Below, piece after piece: positions 25,134-34,962 of a DNA stretch of 64,000 bases. A model generated the notes under the pieces. That model saw only the letters and a list, made by a program, of their open reading frames with translations. It did not search any database and was not told the DNA's origin. Position numbers and translations under genes: made by a program. The stretch's first letter is position 1; every line of letters starts with the position of its first letter. The DNA comes from Maribacter vaceletii (GTDB lineage: Bacteria; Bacteroidota; Bacteroidia; Flavobacteriales; Flavobacteriaceae): contig NZ_RBIQ01000008.1 of NCBI RefSeq assembly GCF_003634105.1, positions 682,001 through 746,000 of the forward strand. Reading direction: 5' to 3'.

Positions 25134-28100
25134 TTAAGCATTTTCTTTTGCTTCTTTACTTAAATTTCTAACATATTGTCTTGGTACAACTCCAAACTGT
25201 TTCTTAAAACATTTAGAAAAATAAGACGCTGTATTAAACCCTGTCATATACATAATTTCTTTTACAGAAAGTCCACTTGTATCTAATAACTGTATTGCTC
25301 TTTTTAAACGTATATTCCTAATAAATTCACTAGAAGACAAACCAGTTATCTCTTTAAATTTAAGATACAAGTTACTTCTACTCATCCCCATTTCTTTCAC
25401 TAACATTTCTACACTAAAATCGGTATTCATCATATGTTTTTCTACAACTTCAACAGCTTGTTTTAAGAATTTTTCATCTACAGATGTTACGGTTACTTCT
25501 GTTGGTTTAAAATCTATTGCTTTATTAAACTTATTACGCAACCCTTCTCTTGAACTAATTATATTTGCTAATTTTAATTTAAGTAACTGCATAGAAAACG
25601 GTTTAGAAATATAATCATCTGCACCCATTGTTAAACCCTTTAATTGGCTATCTTCAGATGATTTTGCTGTTAGCATTAACACCGGAATATGACTTGTGGT
25701 TTTATTAGATTTTAAAGATTCACACATTTGTATACCATCCATTATTGGCATAACAACATCTGTTAAAATTATGTTCGGAACATGCTTTTTGGCCAGCTTA
25801 AGGCCTTCTTTCCCATTTTCTGCCTCATGAATTATATAAATATCACTTAAAGTCTGCTTAATAAAAGCTCTAATATCTTTATTGTCATCTACAACAAGAA
25901 GTATAGGAAATTTAGATCTAGATTTAGATAAGGGGCTATCTTCTATTTCATCATTAATACCAATTGCAAATAATTCTGTTTCTGATGACCTGGCTAAAAA
26001 ATCATTATCAACTTCTTCTTTGCAACTTATCTCAGGAATATTCTCATAGGCATCTCTTTCTAATGGTAAATAAACTATAAAATTAGTTCCTTTGGTTTCT
26101 CTTGTATCAATATCTATACTACCTCTATGCAATTCTATTAAACTTTTTGTAAAAGACAAACCAATACCAACTCCTTCAGAATTCTTATGTTTTTCACCTT
26201 TTTCTGTATAAAAACGTTCAAAAATTGTATTCTTCTTACTATTTTCTATTCCTTCACCAGAATCTTTCACTTCTATTTGTAAATGTGGAATTTCTCTCTT
26301 TTTGGTTAAAGAGTAATTATAGGACGTTTTTTGTACCGTAGTTATTCTTACTTCAATATCTCCTTTATCTGGGGTAAATTTAAACGCATTAGATAATAGG
26401 TTAAACATTATTTTCTCTAATGCTTCATGATCAAACCAAGATTTTAATTTTTTGTCTTTAGATATTATAGAAAAGTTTATGTTCTTTTTTCTTGCTAAAA
26501 ATTGAAAAGGCTCTCCAATTTCTTGTATAAATGACAATACATTACTATGACGCATAACAAGCCTCATTTTTCCTTGATTAATTTTTCGAAAATCTAGTAG
26601 TTGATTTACTAACCTTAACAAGTAAGACGTATTTTTTGACATCAAATCATATTGCTCATTTAAAGTTTTTTCACTTAACTTTTTTCCATTTTCTTTTAAA
26701 TATTCTAAAGGTCCTTTTATTAAAGTTAATGGTGTTCTAAATTCATGAGAAACATTGGTAAAAAACTCTAGTTTAATACGTTGTAATTCTTCCGACTTTT
26801 CTTTTTCTATTACATCTAATTCTAATTGATGCTTTTTTGTAGTACTTATAATGGTATATCGCCAAAAAGTCATTAAAAAACCTACTAATAATACTCCGTA
26901 AAATAAGTATGCCATAGTAGTTTTATAAAAAGGCGGTGTAATTTCGATATATATTTTTGCAGGAGATGAATCCCATACATTATCATTATTAGAAGACTTT
27001 ACAACAAAATTATAGTCTCCTGGCTCTAAATTTGTGTAAGTAGCATACCTTTTATTTGAGGTGGTATTTATCCATTCCTTATCAAAACCTTCTAACTTAT
27101 ATGCAAACTGATTTTTTAAAGGGGAGGCATAATGTAATGCTGCAAACTCAAAAGAGAAACTATTTTCACTATAGTTTAATTTTATTTTCTCTGTAGTATT
27201 AATTGAATTTTCTAGAATTACGTGGCCATTAATTTTCTCTCCTTGTTTTACAGGCTTATTAAATATTGTAAAATCTGTAATCATGGTTTCTGCTTCAAAA
27301 GAATTTTCTTTGATTTGGTTTGGATAAAAGGCATTAAAACCATTAATTCCTCCAAATAACATTTCACCATCTTTTCGTTTAAAAAAGGCTAATTCTTGAA
27401 ACTCATTACTTTGTAAACCATCATTAACATCATAATTTTTAAAAGTTTTTGCTACTGGATCAAAATTAGAAAGCCCTTGATTGGTAGATAGCCATAAATT
27501 CCCTTTTTCATCTTCTAAAATACCTTTAATTACATTATTAGGTAAACCATCTTCCTCTGTATAGGATATAAATTTTGACTTCCCTCCATTTTCTCCAGGA
27601 ATATATTTATTAAGTCCGCCTCCGAAGGTTCCAACCCAAAATTCTCCTTTTTTACTCTCATATAGGCTTAAAATATAGTTATGACTTAAAGAATGATGAT
27701 TGTTTTTCTCATTTTTAAATATCTCAAAAAATGGTTTGTCCTTATTTATTTCTTCTTTTTTTAATCTAGATAATCCATTTCCGGTAGCAAACCATATATC
27801 TTGATTAGAATCTTGAAAAACATTTCTAATTATTCTATTGGGTAAACCGTCTTTTTCTGTAAAAAATATTTTTTCATACTTTTTTTTCTTTTGGTTAGGC
27901 TTCCATTTTATTACACCCTTATTATAAGTTCCAATCCAAATATTTTTTTTATGATCTTGCAATATTTTAAATATACTTCCTTTCATTTCCATTAAAGGAG
28001 TTATACTTTTTTCAGAAATTTCTTCTGTAGAATTTATATCTACTTTAAATAAGCCAGGTATGCTTTCCCCGCCAATTAGCAACGTTTTTTCTCCGAAAAA

Positions 28101-29360
28101 ATCAACTTCAGTAATAGCAAATATTTTTAAAATTTTATTAAAATTTATAAAGTTTGCGTAATTATTAGTTTCTGGATTAAACTTCGCCATGTTTAATCCG
28201 CCACCTTCGGTACCTATCCATAGTGTATTATTACTATCTTCATAAATAGACCGTATTTTATCATAACTTAAGCTATTATCATCTTGGGTTTTTTTATAAT
28301 GCTTAAAATATTTTCCTTTAGAATCAAATTTGTTGACCCCACCTCCATTAGTCCCTATCCAAATAATCCCAGTTTTATCTCTATAAAGAGTTTTTATAAT
28401 ATTTTTACTTAATCCTTGGGTTTGGCTACTAGGGTTATAAGCAAAATGGTTTATAATCTCATATTCTTTGGAATTTATAGAGTTATTGAATATATATAAC
28501 CCCAAATTATTCCCTGCATATATATAATTTTCATCTACTAAAATGGAAGAAAAATTAGATTTATAAATTCTTTTAAATATAGATTTATCCTCTTCATCAA
28601 ATTCCTCAACAAAAACGCCATTACTAGTTGCTAAAATTAAACGGTTATTATGATCTACTGTAATATCATTTACAGAAATCCATGATATATTATTTATAGG
28701 TTTTTTAGTAAAAAAAATAAATCCATTTTCATCTCTGGCTAATTTAAATAAGCCATTATTTGCACCTACCCAAATATTACCTGTTTTATCTTCAAAAACA
28801 CTAGAAATACCTTTTTTATTTCTTCTAAAATCATTGTTTTCATTAAAACTAAAAACTTTAAATTTTATACTATCAAGTGGCTTGTTTAAATCGGCCATAT
28901 TTAATCCAGCCTTAGTTCCTACCCATAACCTATTCTTACTATCCAAAAAAACATCTGAAACATGATTGCTAATTATAGTACTATTATCATTTGCATCATG
29001 TTTAAAAACTCTAAAAGTTTCTTTTTCCCGATCGTAAAAGTTTAAACCGCTACCTGTAGTTCCTACCCATAAATTCCCTTTTTTGTCCCCTGTTATTGCA
29101 AATACTAGATTACTAGATATGTGATTATCTGCATGAATTTCTGGTTTGTATACATCAAAATTATAACCATCATATTTATTAAGCCCGTCATGCGTTGCAA
29201 ACCACATAAAACCTAATTTATCTTGGTATATATCATTAATGTCGCTTTGAGATAAACCCTGGTCATTGCTAATATGTTCAAAATAATTAGATTCTTGCGC
29301 TAGACTAGCTTTAAATAAAGAATAAAAAACAATTAATAAAAATATCCTCTTCATAACCAT
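25134..29360 (-). CDS. Hybrid two-component system regulator (HTCS), glycan sensor
   Basis: The 1408-residue product is one-protein signalling machinery. It has a signal peptide, then about 680 residues of periplasmic propeller made of repeats of the type GNLWVGTTGSGLN, then a Y_Y_Y domain (about 700-795). A membrane helix (about 805-830) leads to the histidine kinase (SHEFRTPLTLIKGP, His near 872; ATPase motif NLLSNAFKFTPDKG), a receiver (VVDDNKD near 1157; Asp in LTDVVMPIMDG near 1201) and an AraC-type helix-turn-helix (about 1320-1400). HTCS proteins bind a glycan fragment and switch on an adjacent Sus locus. A second in-frame ATG at 29354 is equally possible. It diverges from susC. Confidence 0.95.
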   Translation of the reverse strand: MVMKRIFLLIVFYSLFKASLAQESNYFEHISNDQGLSQSDINDIYQDKLGFMWFATHDGLNKYDGYNFDVYKPEIHADNHISSNLVFAITGDKKGNLWVGTTGSGLNFYDREKETFRVFKHDANDNSTIISNHVSDVFLDSKNRLWVGTKAGLNMADLNKPLDSIKFKVFSFNENNDFRRNKKGISSVFEDKTGNIWVGANNGLFKLARDENGFIFFTKKPINNISWISVNDITVDHNNRLILATSNGVFVEEFDEEDKSIFKRIYKSNFSSILVDENYIYAGNNLGLYIFNNSINSKEYEIINHFAYNPSSQTQGLSKNIIKTLYRDKTGIIWIGTNGGGVNKFDSKGKYFKHYKKTQDDNSLSYDKIRSIYEDSNNTLWIGTEGGGLNMAKFNPETNNYANFINFNKILKIFAITEVDFFGEKTLLIGGESIPGLFKVDINSTEEISEKSITPLMEMKGSIFKILQDHKKNIWIGTYNKGVIKWKPNQKKKKYEKIFFTEKDGLPNRIIRNVFQDSNQDIWFATGNGLSRLKKEEINKDKPFFEIFKNEKNNHHSLSHNYILSLYESKKGEFWVGTFGGGLNKYIPGENGGKSKFISYTEEDGLPNNVIKGILEDEKGNLWLSTNQGLSNFDPVAKTFKNYDVNDGLQSNEFQELAFFKRKDGEMLFGGINGFNAFYPNQIKENSFEAETMITDFTIFNKPVKQGEKINGHVILENSINTTEKIKLNYSENSFSFEFAALHYASPLKNQFAYKLEGFDKEWINTTSNKRYATYTNLEPGDYNFVVKSSNNDNVWDSSPAKIYIEITPPFYKTTMAYLFYGVLLVGFLMTFWRYTIISTTKKHQLELDVIEKEKSEELQRIKLEFFTNVSHEFRTPLTLIKGPLEYLKENGKKLSEKTLNEQYDLMSKNTSYLLRLVNQLLDFRKINQGKMRLVMRHSNVLSFIQEIGEPFQFLARKKNINFSIISKDKKLKSWFDHEALEKIMFNLLSNAFKFTPDKGDIEVRITTVQKTSYNYSLTKKREIPHLQIEVKDSGEGIENSKKNTIFERFYTEKGEKHKNSEGVGIGLSFTKSLIELHRGSIDIDTRETKGTNFIVYLPLERDAYENIPEISCKEEVDNDFLARSSETELFAIGINDEIEDSPLSKSRSKFPILLVVDDNKDIRAFIKQTLSDIYIIHEAENGKEGLKLAKKHVPNIILTDVVMPIMDGIQMCESLKSNKTTSHIPVLMLTAKSSEDSQLKGLTMGADDYISKPFSMQLLKLKLANIISSREGLRNKFNKAIDFKPTEVTVTSVDEKFLKQAVEVVEKHMMNTDFSVEMLVKEMGMSRSNLYLKFKEITGLSSSEFIRNIRLKRAIQLLDTSGLSVKEIMYMTGFNTASYFSKCFKKQFGVVPRQYVRNLSKEAKENA

Positions 29361-29468
29361 TACTACTTAAATTTATTTTTAAAAGAATTTGTTTAAAACT
29401 ATTAAATTATTGATAATCTTAAAATTCGAGAAAACATATTTCCTTTTTGTATGGTATGATTATAGTTT

Positions 29469-29479
29469 TAACACATATG
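29469..29479 (+). promoter_or_regulatory. Distal copy of the CATATG motif
   Basis: TAACACATATG differs in one base from the copy at 29708 and is followed by A, as that copy is. It lies 109 bases from the HTCS start codon and could serve autoregulation. Confidence 0.35.
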
Positions 29480-29686
29480 ATCAAAAATGCTTTAATTTCA
29501 ATAAAAAACACGCATAATTAAGAAATATGCTCTTTAAGGTACAACTAAAAAAATTATTTTTTTTCATTAAATAAAAACCTTCACAAAGACCTATAAATAG
29601 GACTTACAATGAAGAATAACATGGTTTTTATCAAAAAAACCATTAATAAAATATCAAATTAAAAAATTTTAACTCTTTTTAACATA

Positions 29687-29718
29687 TAAGTCATATGTTC
29701 TAAAATCTAAGACATATG
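29687..29718 (+). promoter_or_regulatory. Direct-repeat candidate operator for the HTCS regulator
   Basis: TAAGTCATATG (29687) and TAAGACATATG (29708) agree in 10 of 11 bases and start 21 bases apart, two helical turns. Direct repeats at this spacing suit the AraC-type DNA-binding domain of the regulator. They end 59 bases before the susC ATG, a natural activator position. Confidence 0.5.
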
Positions 29719-29777
29719 AAAGGTATATAATTACAATTTTAACAAACATTTGTAACTCTAACTTAAAAAGAATTAAT

Positions 29778-32700
29778 ATGAAATTTAGTTTAAAAAGAAA
29801 TTTACATTTCGAGACCAAGCAATGGCTGCTTGTATTCGTATGTATTTTTAGTTTTATTACTCTTCAAGCGCAACAAAAAAATGTAAAAGGTACTGTAAGT
29901 GACAATAGTGGTCCTTTACCTGGTGTAAGTATTTTTGTAAAAGGAACATCTAATGGTGTTGTTTCTGATTTTGATGGTAATTATTCTATTAATGCAAACG
30001 ACAGTGATATTTTAGTTTTTAGTTACATTGGTTTTTCCTCCAAAGAAATTAATGTTAAAAACCAAACTGTAATAAATGTATCTTTAGTAGAAGACGTATC
30101 GCAGCTAGAAGAAGTAGTTGTTATTGGATACGGAACTCAAAAGAAAAAAGAAGTTACTGGAGCTGTAGTTTCAGTAAAAAATGAAGAATTAGCAAAAACA
30201 ACAACATCTGATATTGGTGCTGCCCTTCAAGGACAAATTGCCGGTGTAAACATTACATCTGCCTCTGGTGCTCCTGGTGAAGAAGCCAATATCCTAATAC
30301 GTGGATTTAGCTCATTAATAGATGGGCAAAATGGTCCTTTATATGTTGTTGATGGTATTCCTTTTGATTCTGACCCACAACTAAGTATTAGTGAGATAGA
30401 ATCTATAGATGTATTAAAAGATGCGGCATCTGCATCTATATATGGTACACGTGGTGCTGGTGGTGTTATCCTTATTACAACAAAAAAGGGTAAAGTAGGC
30501 CAAATGAGTATTCGATTAAATTCTGAATACGGTATTCAAAAAATCACATCTGACTTTGATGCTATGACCAGCGAAGAGTATTCTTACTTGCACTTATTAA
30601 GAGGAGCATTAAACACCGATAAACCACAAGGCGGTGTAGATGGTGACATTCATAGAAATGCTAGTTATTTTACAAATAACACCAATATTGGAGATGTTCT
30701 TTTGAATGATAATGCTCCTATTCAAAACCATTCTGTAAACGTTTCTGGTGGTAGAGATGGACTAACATACAGTTTTAATGGTAACTTTTTTGAACAAGAA
30801 GGTGGATTTTATAGTTCTAATGCTAAAAGATTTAATATTCGTTCTAACACAGAGTTCATTAAAGGAAAATGGAAAATTAGTACTGGTATAACGGCAAAAA
30901 GAGATGAAAGATTGGTTCCTTTTTCAGGAATGATAAATAGAATATACCAATACCGTCCTTTTCAACCAGAAATTAGTTTAGATACTGATGCTATAGCTAA
31001 TATTTCTCAAGTTAGTTTAGATGACCCAACCAATGATTGGCAACTTAATGAAGCAAGAAGACTTGCAAACGCAGTTAGGACTATAAAAACAGATGATCAA
31101 AGAAACAGTAATAGTTATACTGGTAATATTCAGTTCGATTATAGTATGCTTAAAAATTTAACCTTAACTGCTAGATTTGGAGCAACCTATACGGATCAGA
31201 AATGGGAGAAAATAATTCCAAGGTTTGATATTTTTAATACAGAAGGAGAATTAATTTCTAATCCTGATAATATTACATCAAACCAACTTACCGATATAAC
31301 GTCGTCTAAAATAACATCGGAGCAATTTTTAAACTACAAAAATAGTTTTGGTAAACACAACATAAGTCTTTTAGCTGGTACTTCTTTTGAAAAATCAAAA
31401 AATGAACGCTATCAACTAGAAGTAAGGAACAATTTACACCCTTCTGTAACTGTTGTTGATAATTATGAATTAATCTGGGATGTAGAATCTGGTGGTTTCG
31501 ATTTTGAAAGAACACTTATAGGAAATATTGGTAGAATACAATATAACTATGATGGTAAATATATATTGAGCGCTAGTGGTCGTTATGATGGGTCTTCACA
31601 ATTTTCTGACGGACAAAAATGGGGATTCTTCCCTTCTGTTTCTATTGGTTGGAATATTTCGGATGAAAAATTTTGGGAACCTTTAAAAGAAGTCGTTAAT
31701 ACTTTTAGAATGAGAGCTGGTTATGGTACTACCGGTAATGACAGGTTTGCTGCGTACAGTAACCAAACAGTTGTAGAAACTGGTAGAGATTACGCCTTCG
31801 GAAGTAACTCTCCATCTGGAGACCTTAACAACCCTTCCTCTGAAGGAGTTGCGCTAGGAACCACACAATTAGAATTTGGTAATCCAAACTTAAAATGGGA
31901 AACCAATGTAGAACGTAACATTGGTTGGGATTTTGCTTTTTTCAAAAACAAATTAACGTTTAGTACGGATTATTATACCAATGAAAAACAAGATTTATTA
32001 TACCAAGTTGTAAATCCTCCTTCTACTGGGGTATCTGGGGAATTTAGAAATACCATTTTTAATATTGGTAACATGGAAAACACTGGTGTAGAATACGCCT
32101 TTAAATACAACCATAGAAGTAAAAAAGGACTTAGCTGGAACGTTTCTGGTACCTATACTAATAATACAAACCGAGTTACAAAAACAAGTGTTAGTAACCC
32201 TATCATTTATTTAGACCGAGGTTTTATATCTAATGCAGGAACAGAAGAATTGGTTACTGTTATTACAGAAGGATATGAAGCAGCATCTTTTTTCTTAAGA
32301 GAAACTGCAGGTGTAATTAAAACAGAAGAACAGTTAGAGGAATACAGAGAAATAGATCCAAGTGCTAAAATAGGAGAATTAATGTACGTAGACCAGCTAA
32401 CAGAAGATACTGATAATGATGGAATTGCAGATGCTGGTAATGGTCGTATAGATGATAATGATAAAGTCTATGCAGGTAGCGGAACTCCTGATTTTGAAGC
32501 AGGATTAAACTTTTCTGCAAATTATAAAGGGGTTGATTTTAGCATGCAGTGGTACGGTTCTTTTGGAGCAGAGGTATTAAATGGAAGTAAAGCATATGCG
32601 TACCAAGTTGGAACACATAAAGATTTGTTTTACTCTTGGACACAAAATAATACTAATTCAGATATACCTTGGTATGATGGAAACAATTCTAGATCTTATC

Positions 32701-32969
32701 GTGGTGGATCGGACTACTTTTTAGAAAATGGCGATTTTATTAGATTAAGAAATATATCTTTAGGATATTCTTTTCCTAAAAAATGGCTAGAAGGTATTGG
32801 GTTTAGCAAATTTAGAGTTTATGTACAAGCACAAAACCCATTAACAATTACTGACTATTCTGGTTTCGACCCAGAGGCAGGTGGTAACGGACTAAGTACA
32901 CGTGGTATTGACCAAGGAAAATATCCTATTTCTTCTCAATACAAAGCTGGACTTCAAATTCAATTTTAA
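29778..32969 (+). CDS. SusC/RagA-family TonB-linked outer membrane transporter
   Basis: The 1063-residue product has a signal peptide (ending ITLQAQ), an N-terminal carboxypeptidase-regulatory domain (VKGTVSDNSGPLPGVSIFVKG), the SusC-type TonB box region EEVVVIGYGTQ, a plug domain with ILIRGFSSL, GPLYVVDGIPFD and IDVLKDAASASIYG, and a large barrel that ends in an aromatic-final outer-membrane signal (LQIQF). With SusD it forms the bin-type importer of glycan fragments. The Asp-rich DTDNDGIADAGNGRIDDNDK segment is a calcium-type insert common in SusC barrels. Its gene is first of a susC-susD-SGBP operon. Confidence 0.95.
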   Translation: MKFSLKRNLHFETKQWLLVFVCIFSFITLQAQQKNVKGTVSDNSGPLPGVSIFVKGTSNGVVSDFDGNYSINANDSDILVFSYIGFSSKEINVKNQTVINVSLVEDVSQLEEVVVIGYGTQKKKEVTGAVVSVKNEELAKTTTSDIGAALQGQIAGVNITSASGAPGEEANILIRGFSSLIDGQNGPLYVVDGIPFDSDPQLSISEIESIDVLKDAASASIYGTRGAGGVILITTKKGKVGQMSIRLNSEYGIQKITSDFDAMTSEEYSYLHLLRGALNTDKPQGGVDGDIHRNASYFTNNTNIGDVLLNDNAPIQNHSVNVSGGRDGLTYSFNGNFFEQEGGFYSSNAKRFNIRSNTEFIKGKWKISTGITAKRDERLVPFSGMINRIYQYRPFQPEISLDTDAIANISQVSLDDPTNDWQLNEARRLANAVRTIKTDDQRNSNSYTGNIQFDYSMLKNLTLTARFGATYTDQKWEKIIPRFDIFNTEGELISNPDNITSNQLTDITSSKITSEQFLNYKNSFGKHNISLLAGTSFEKSKNERYQLEVRNNLHPSVTVVDNYELIWDVESGGFDFERTLIGNIGRIQYNYDGKYILSASGRYDGSSQFSDGQKWGFFPSVSIGWNISDEKFWEPLKEVVNTFRMRAGYGTTGNDRFAAYSNQTVVETGRDYAFGSNSPSGDLNNPSSEGVALGTTQLEFGNPNLKWETNVERNIGWDFAFFKNKLTFSTDYYTNEKQDLLYQVVNPPSTGVSGEFRNTIFNIGNMENTGVEYAFKYNHRSKKGLSWNVSGTYTNNTNRVTKTSVSNPIIYLDRGFISNAGTEELVTVITEGYEAASFFLRETAGVIKTEEQLEEYREIDPSAKIGELMYVDQLTEDTDNDGIADAGNGRIDDNDKVYAGSGTPDFEAGLNFSANYKGVDFSMQWYGSFGAEVLNGSKAYAYQVGTHKDLFYSWTQNNTNSDIPWYDGNNSRSYRGGSDYFLENGDFIRLRNISLGYSFPKKWLEGIGFSKFRVYVQAQNPLTITDYSGFDPEAGGNGLSTRGIDQGKYPISSQYKAGLQIQF

Positions 32970-33028
32970 TTCTAAATCAATTGAATATGAAAAATATACA
33001 GATACAATTCTTAAAATATATTTTAAAA

Positions 33029-34945
33029 ATGAAAAAGACACTACTAACAAAAATAATTCCTTTGGCACTGCTTGCTATTTTATTTCAGGCGTGTACAGAT
33101 GAATTAGATCAAGTAAACCCAAATGCGTTGACACTTGATACGTTTTGGCAAAATTCTGGAGATTTAAATGCGGGTTTAAACACCGTATACGCTTCCCTAA
33201 GGGATGAAAATGTTCTAGGTATCTTATGGGATTATACTCGTACAGATATTGCTGTACCATCTTCTCAAAGACAAAATGCAACAGGTAACCCTATATATGA
33301 ACAGACTTTTGATTTAAGTACGGATCAAGTACAAGATAGATGGGATGCATGTTTTAGAGGTATATTTAGAGCTAACCAAGTAATAGATGCTTACAACAAT
33401 TTAGAAAGCACTTTTACAACAGAGGAAGCGCAACAAACTGGCACATATATTTTAGCACAGGCAAGAGCTTTAAGAGGATATTTTTATTATGTACTACATA
33501 GTTCTTACAACCAAGGTTCCGTTCCTGTTTTTGATACTGTTCCTGTGGAATTTGAAGAATTTCAAATATCCTTTTCCTCAGCAGCAGAAGTAAAAGCCTT
33601 CTTAATTGCCGATTTACAATTTGGCATGGAGAATTTACCTGCAACTTATAATGCATGGCAAGAAGATGCGGGGACTGGTAATTTAGGACGTGTTACAGGA
33701 GGTTTTTGTGAAGCTTTAATAGCCAAAACGTACATGAATGAAAACGATTTTGGTAATGCGGAACCAATATTAAAAAATTTAATAGATAATTATGATTATG
33801 CTTTAGTAGATGATTTAGCAAAATGTTTTACCGGTATAGATGAATTTAATTCGGAATCTATATTTGAAATAAACTTTTCCTATGATGCAAACCCATTAGG
33901 TTTAGAGGAACAAAATCTTTCACAAAGAATAGCTAGTTTTTTAAATGATGGAAATAGAGTTCATTTTACATCTTGGCTTACTTTAAAATATAGAAATGAA
34001 AAACCAGATGAACTTGATCCTGCCAACTTAGTCAATAGAAATATTTACTTAGCTAATGGAGATTTAGATAGCATACAAGAAAATGTTTTAAGAATGTATA
34101 GCCTAAGAATGGCTAATTCTGTTTCTTCTGTAGATGATAGAGATACAAAAATGTATGGTGTAGAGATGGCAGAGTATGGTAGAGCTACAACTGCTGCTCC
34201 ACATGCAAGACAATTTCCTAATTTTATTAAAAAATTCACGTCTTGGAATACAAATAACGGTGGTATAGGTGAAGATGAAAGCCCTGATCGTGATCAAAGA
34301 TCAGATATTAATATTCCTATTGTGCGTTTAGCTGAAGTATACCTTTTATATGCAGAATGTATGTTAGAAAAAGGAGACTTAACAGAAGCTCTTAGATATA
34401 TTAACAGAATAAGAAAACGTTCGCATCTTAATTTATTAGGAAATGCATCTGTTGGAGAATATTCCACAGCTACTTCTACTTATATGAATGATATTGATTT
34501 AGACCCTTCAAATGGAGAAGAAGCAGTAACTATTGCTAACCTAATGGAGCATTTAAGATTTACAGAAAAACCTCTAGAATTATCTTTAGAAGATCAAAGG
34601 CCTATAGATTTAAGACGTTGGGGAGTTTGGAAAGAGCAATTAACTTATATTTCTCAGTTTGAATATGATGCATATCATTTCAAAAACAATGCGATGGGAA
34701 AAAGTCCTACAAGATGGAGAAATTTTATTATGCCAGCTGGAGAAGAACCTTCCTATGATGATCCTAACCTGCCTCCATACGCTTTTAGGCTTCCTAATAA
34801 TATTCAAGTAAACGGAAACCGAAGAACTAAAGAACCATTTTTAAAAGATCACCTATTAGGATCACAGAATTTTAACGAAGATTTACACTCTTATCTTCCT
34901 GTTCCTCAAGATGAGATTAATTCTAACTTAAACTGGGATCAATAA
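33029..34945 (+). CDS. SusD/RagB-family glycan-binding lipoprotein
   Basis: I choose the ATG at 33029 because it starts a proper lipoprotein signal, MKKTLLTKIIPLALLAILFQAC; the upstream in-frame ATG at 32981 would place 16 extra residues before it. The 638-residue product has the SusD pattern: DELDQVNPNALT at the start, RALRGYFYY in the TPR helices, and the C-terminal part with RLAEVYLLYAECMLEKGD, LRYINRIRKR and PIDLRRWG. SusD closes the top of SusC and captures the glycan. The length is above average for the family, so large surface loops are expected. It is followed by a gene for a second surface lipoprotein. Confidence 0.95.
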   Translation: MKKTLLTKIIPLALLAILFQACTDELDQVNPNALTLDTFWQNSGDLNAGLNTVYASLRDENVLGILWDYTRTDIAVPSSQRQNATGNPIYEQTFDLSTDQVQDRWDACFRGIFRANQVIDAYNNLESTFTTEEAQQTGTYILAQARALRGYFYYVLHSSYNQGSVPVFDTVPVEFEEFQISFSSAAEVKAFLIADLQFGMENLPATYNAWQEDAGTGNLGRVTGGFCEALIAKTYMNENDFGNAEPILKNLIDNYDYALVDDLAKCFTGIDEFNSESIFEINFSYDANPLGLEEQNLSQRIASFLNDGNRVHFTSWLTLKYRNEKPDELDPANLVNRNIYLANGDLDSIQENVLRMYSLRMANSVSSVDDRDTKMYGVEMAEYGRATTAAPHARQFPNFIKKFTSWNTNNGGIGEDESPDRDQRSDINIPIVRLAEVYLLYAECMLEKGDLTEALRYINRIRKRSHLNLLGNASVGEYSTATSTYMNDIDLDPSNGEEAVTIANLMEHLRFTEKPLELSLEDQRPIDLRRWGVWKEQLTYISQFEYDAYHFKNNAMGKSPTRWRNFIMPAGEEPSYDDPNLPPYAFRLPNNIQVNGNRRTKEPFLKDHLLGSQNFNEDLHSYLPVPQDEINSNLNWDQ

Positions 34946-34962
34946 TTTAAAGAATAAAAAAT

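Larger units (their letters stand above)
29361..29777. other. Regulatory region between the HTCS gene and susC
   Basis: This 417-base AT-rich gap separates the divergent regulator and susC. It carries three copies of a TAA-x-x-CATATG motif, annotated separately. No exact TAnnTTTG was found close to susC. No RNA gene or small ORF was seen. Confidence 0.55.
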
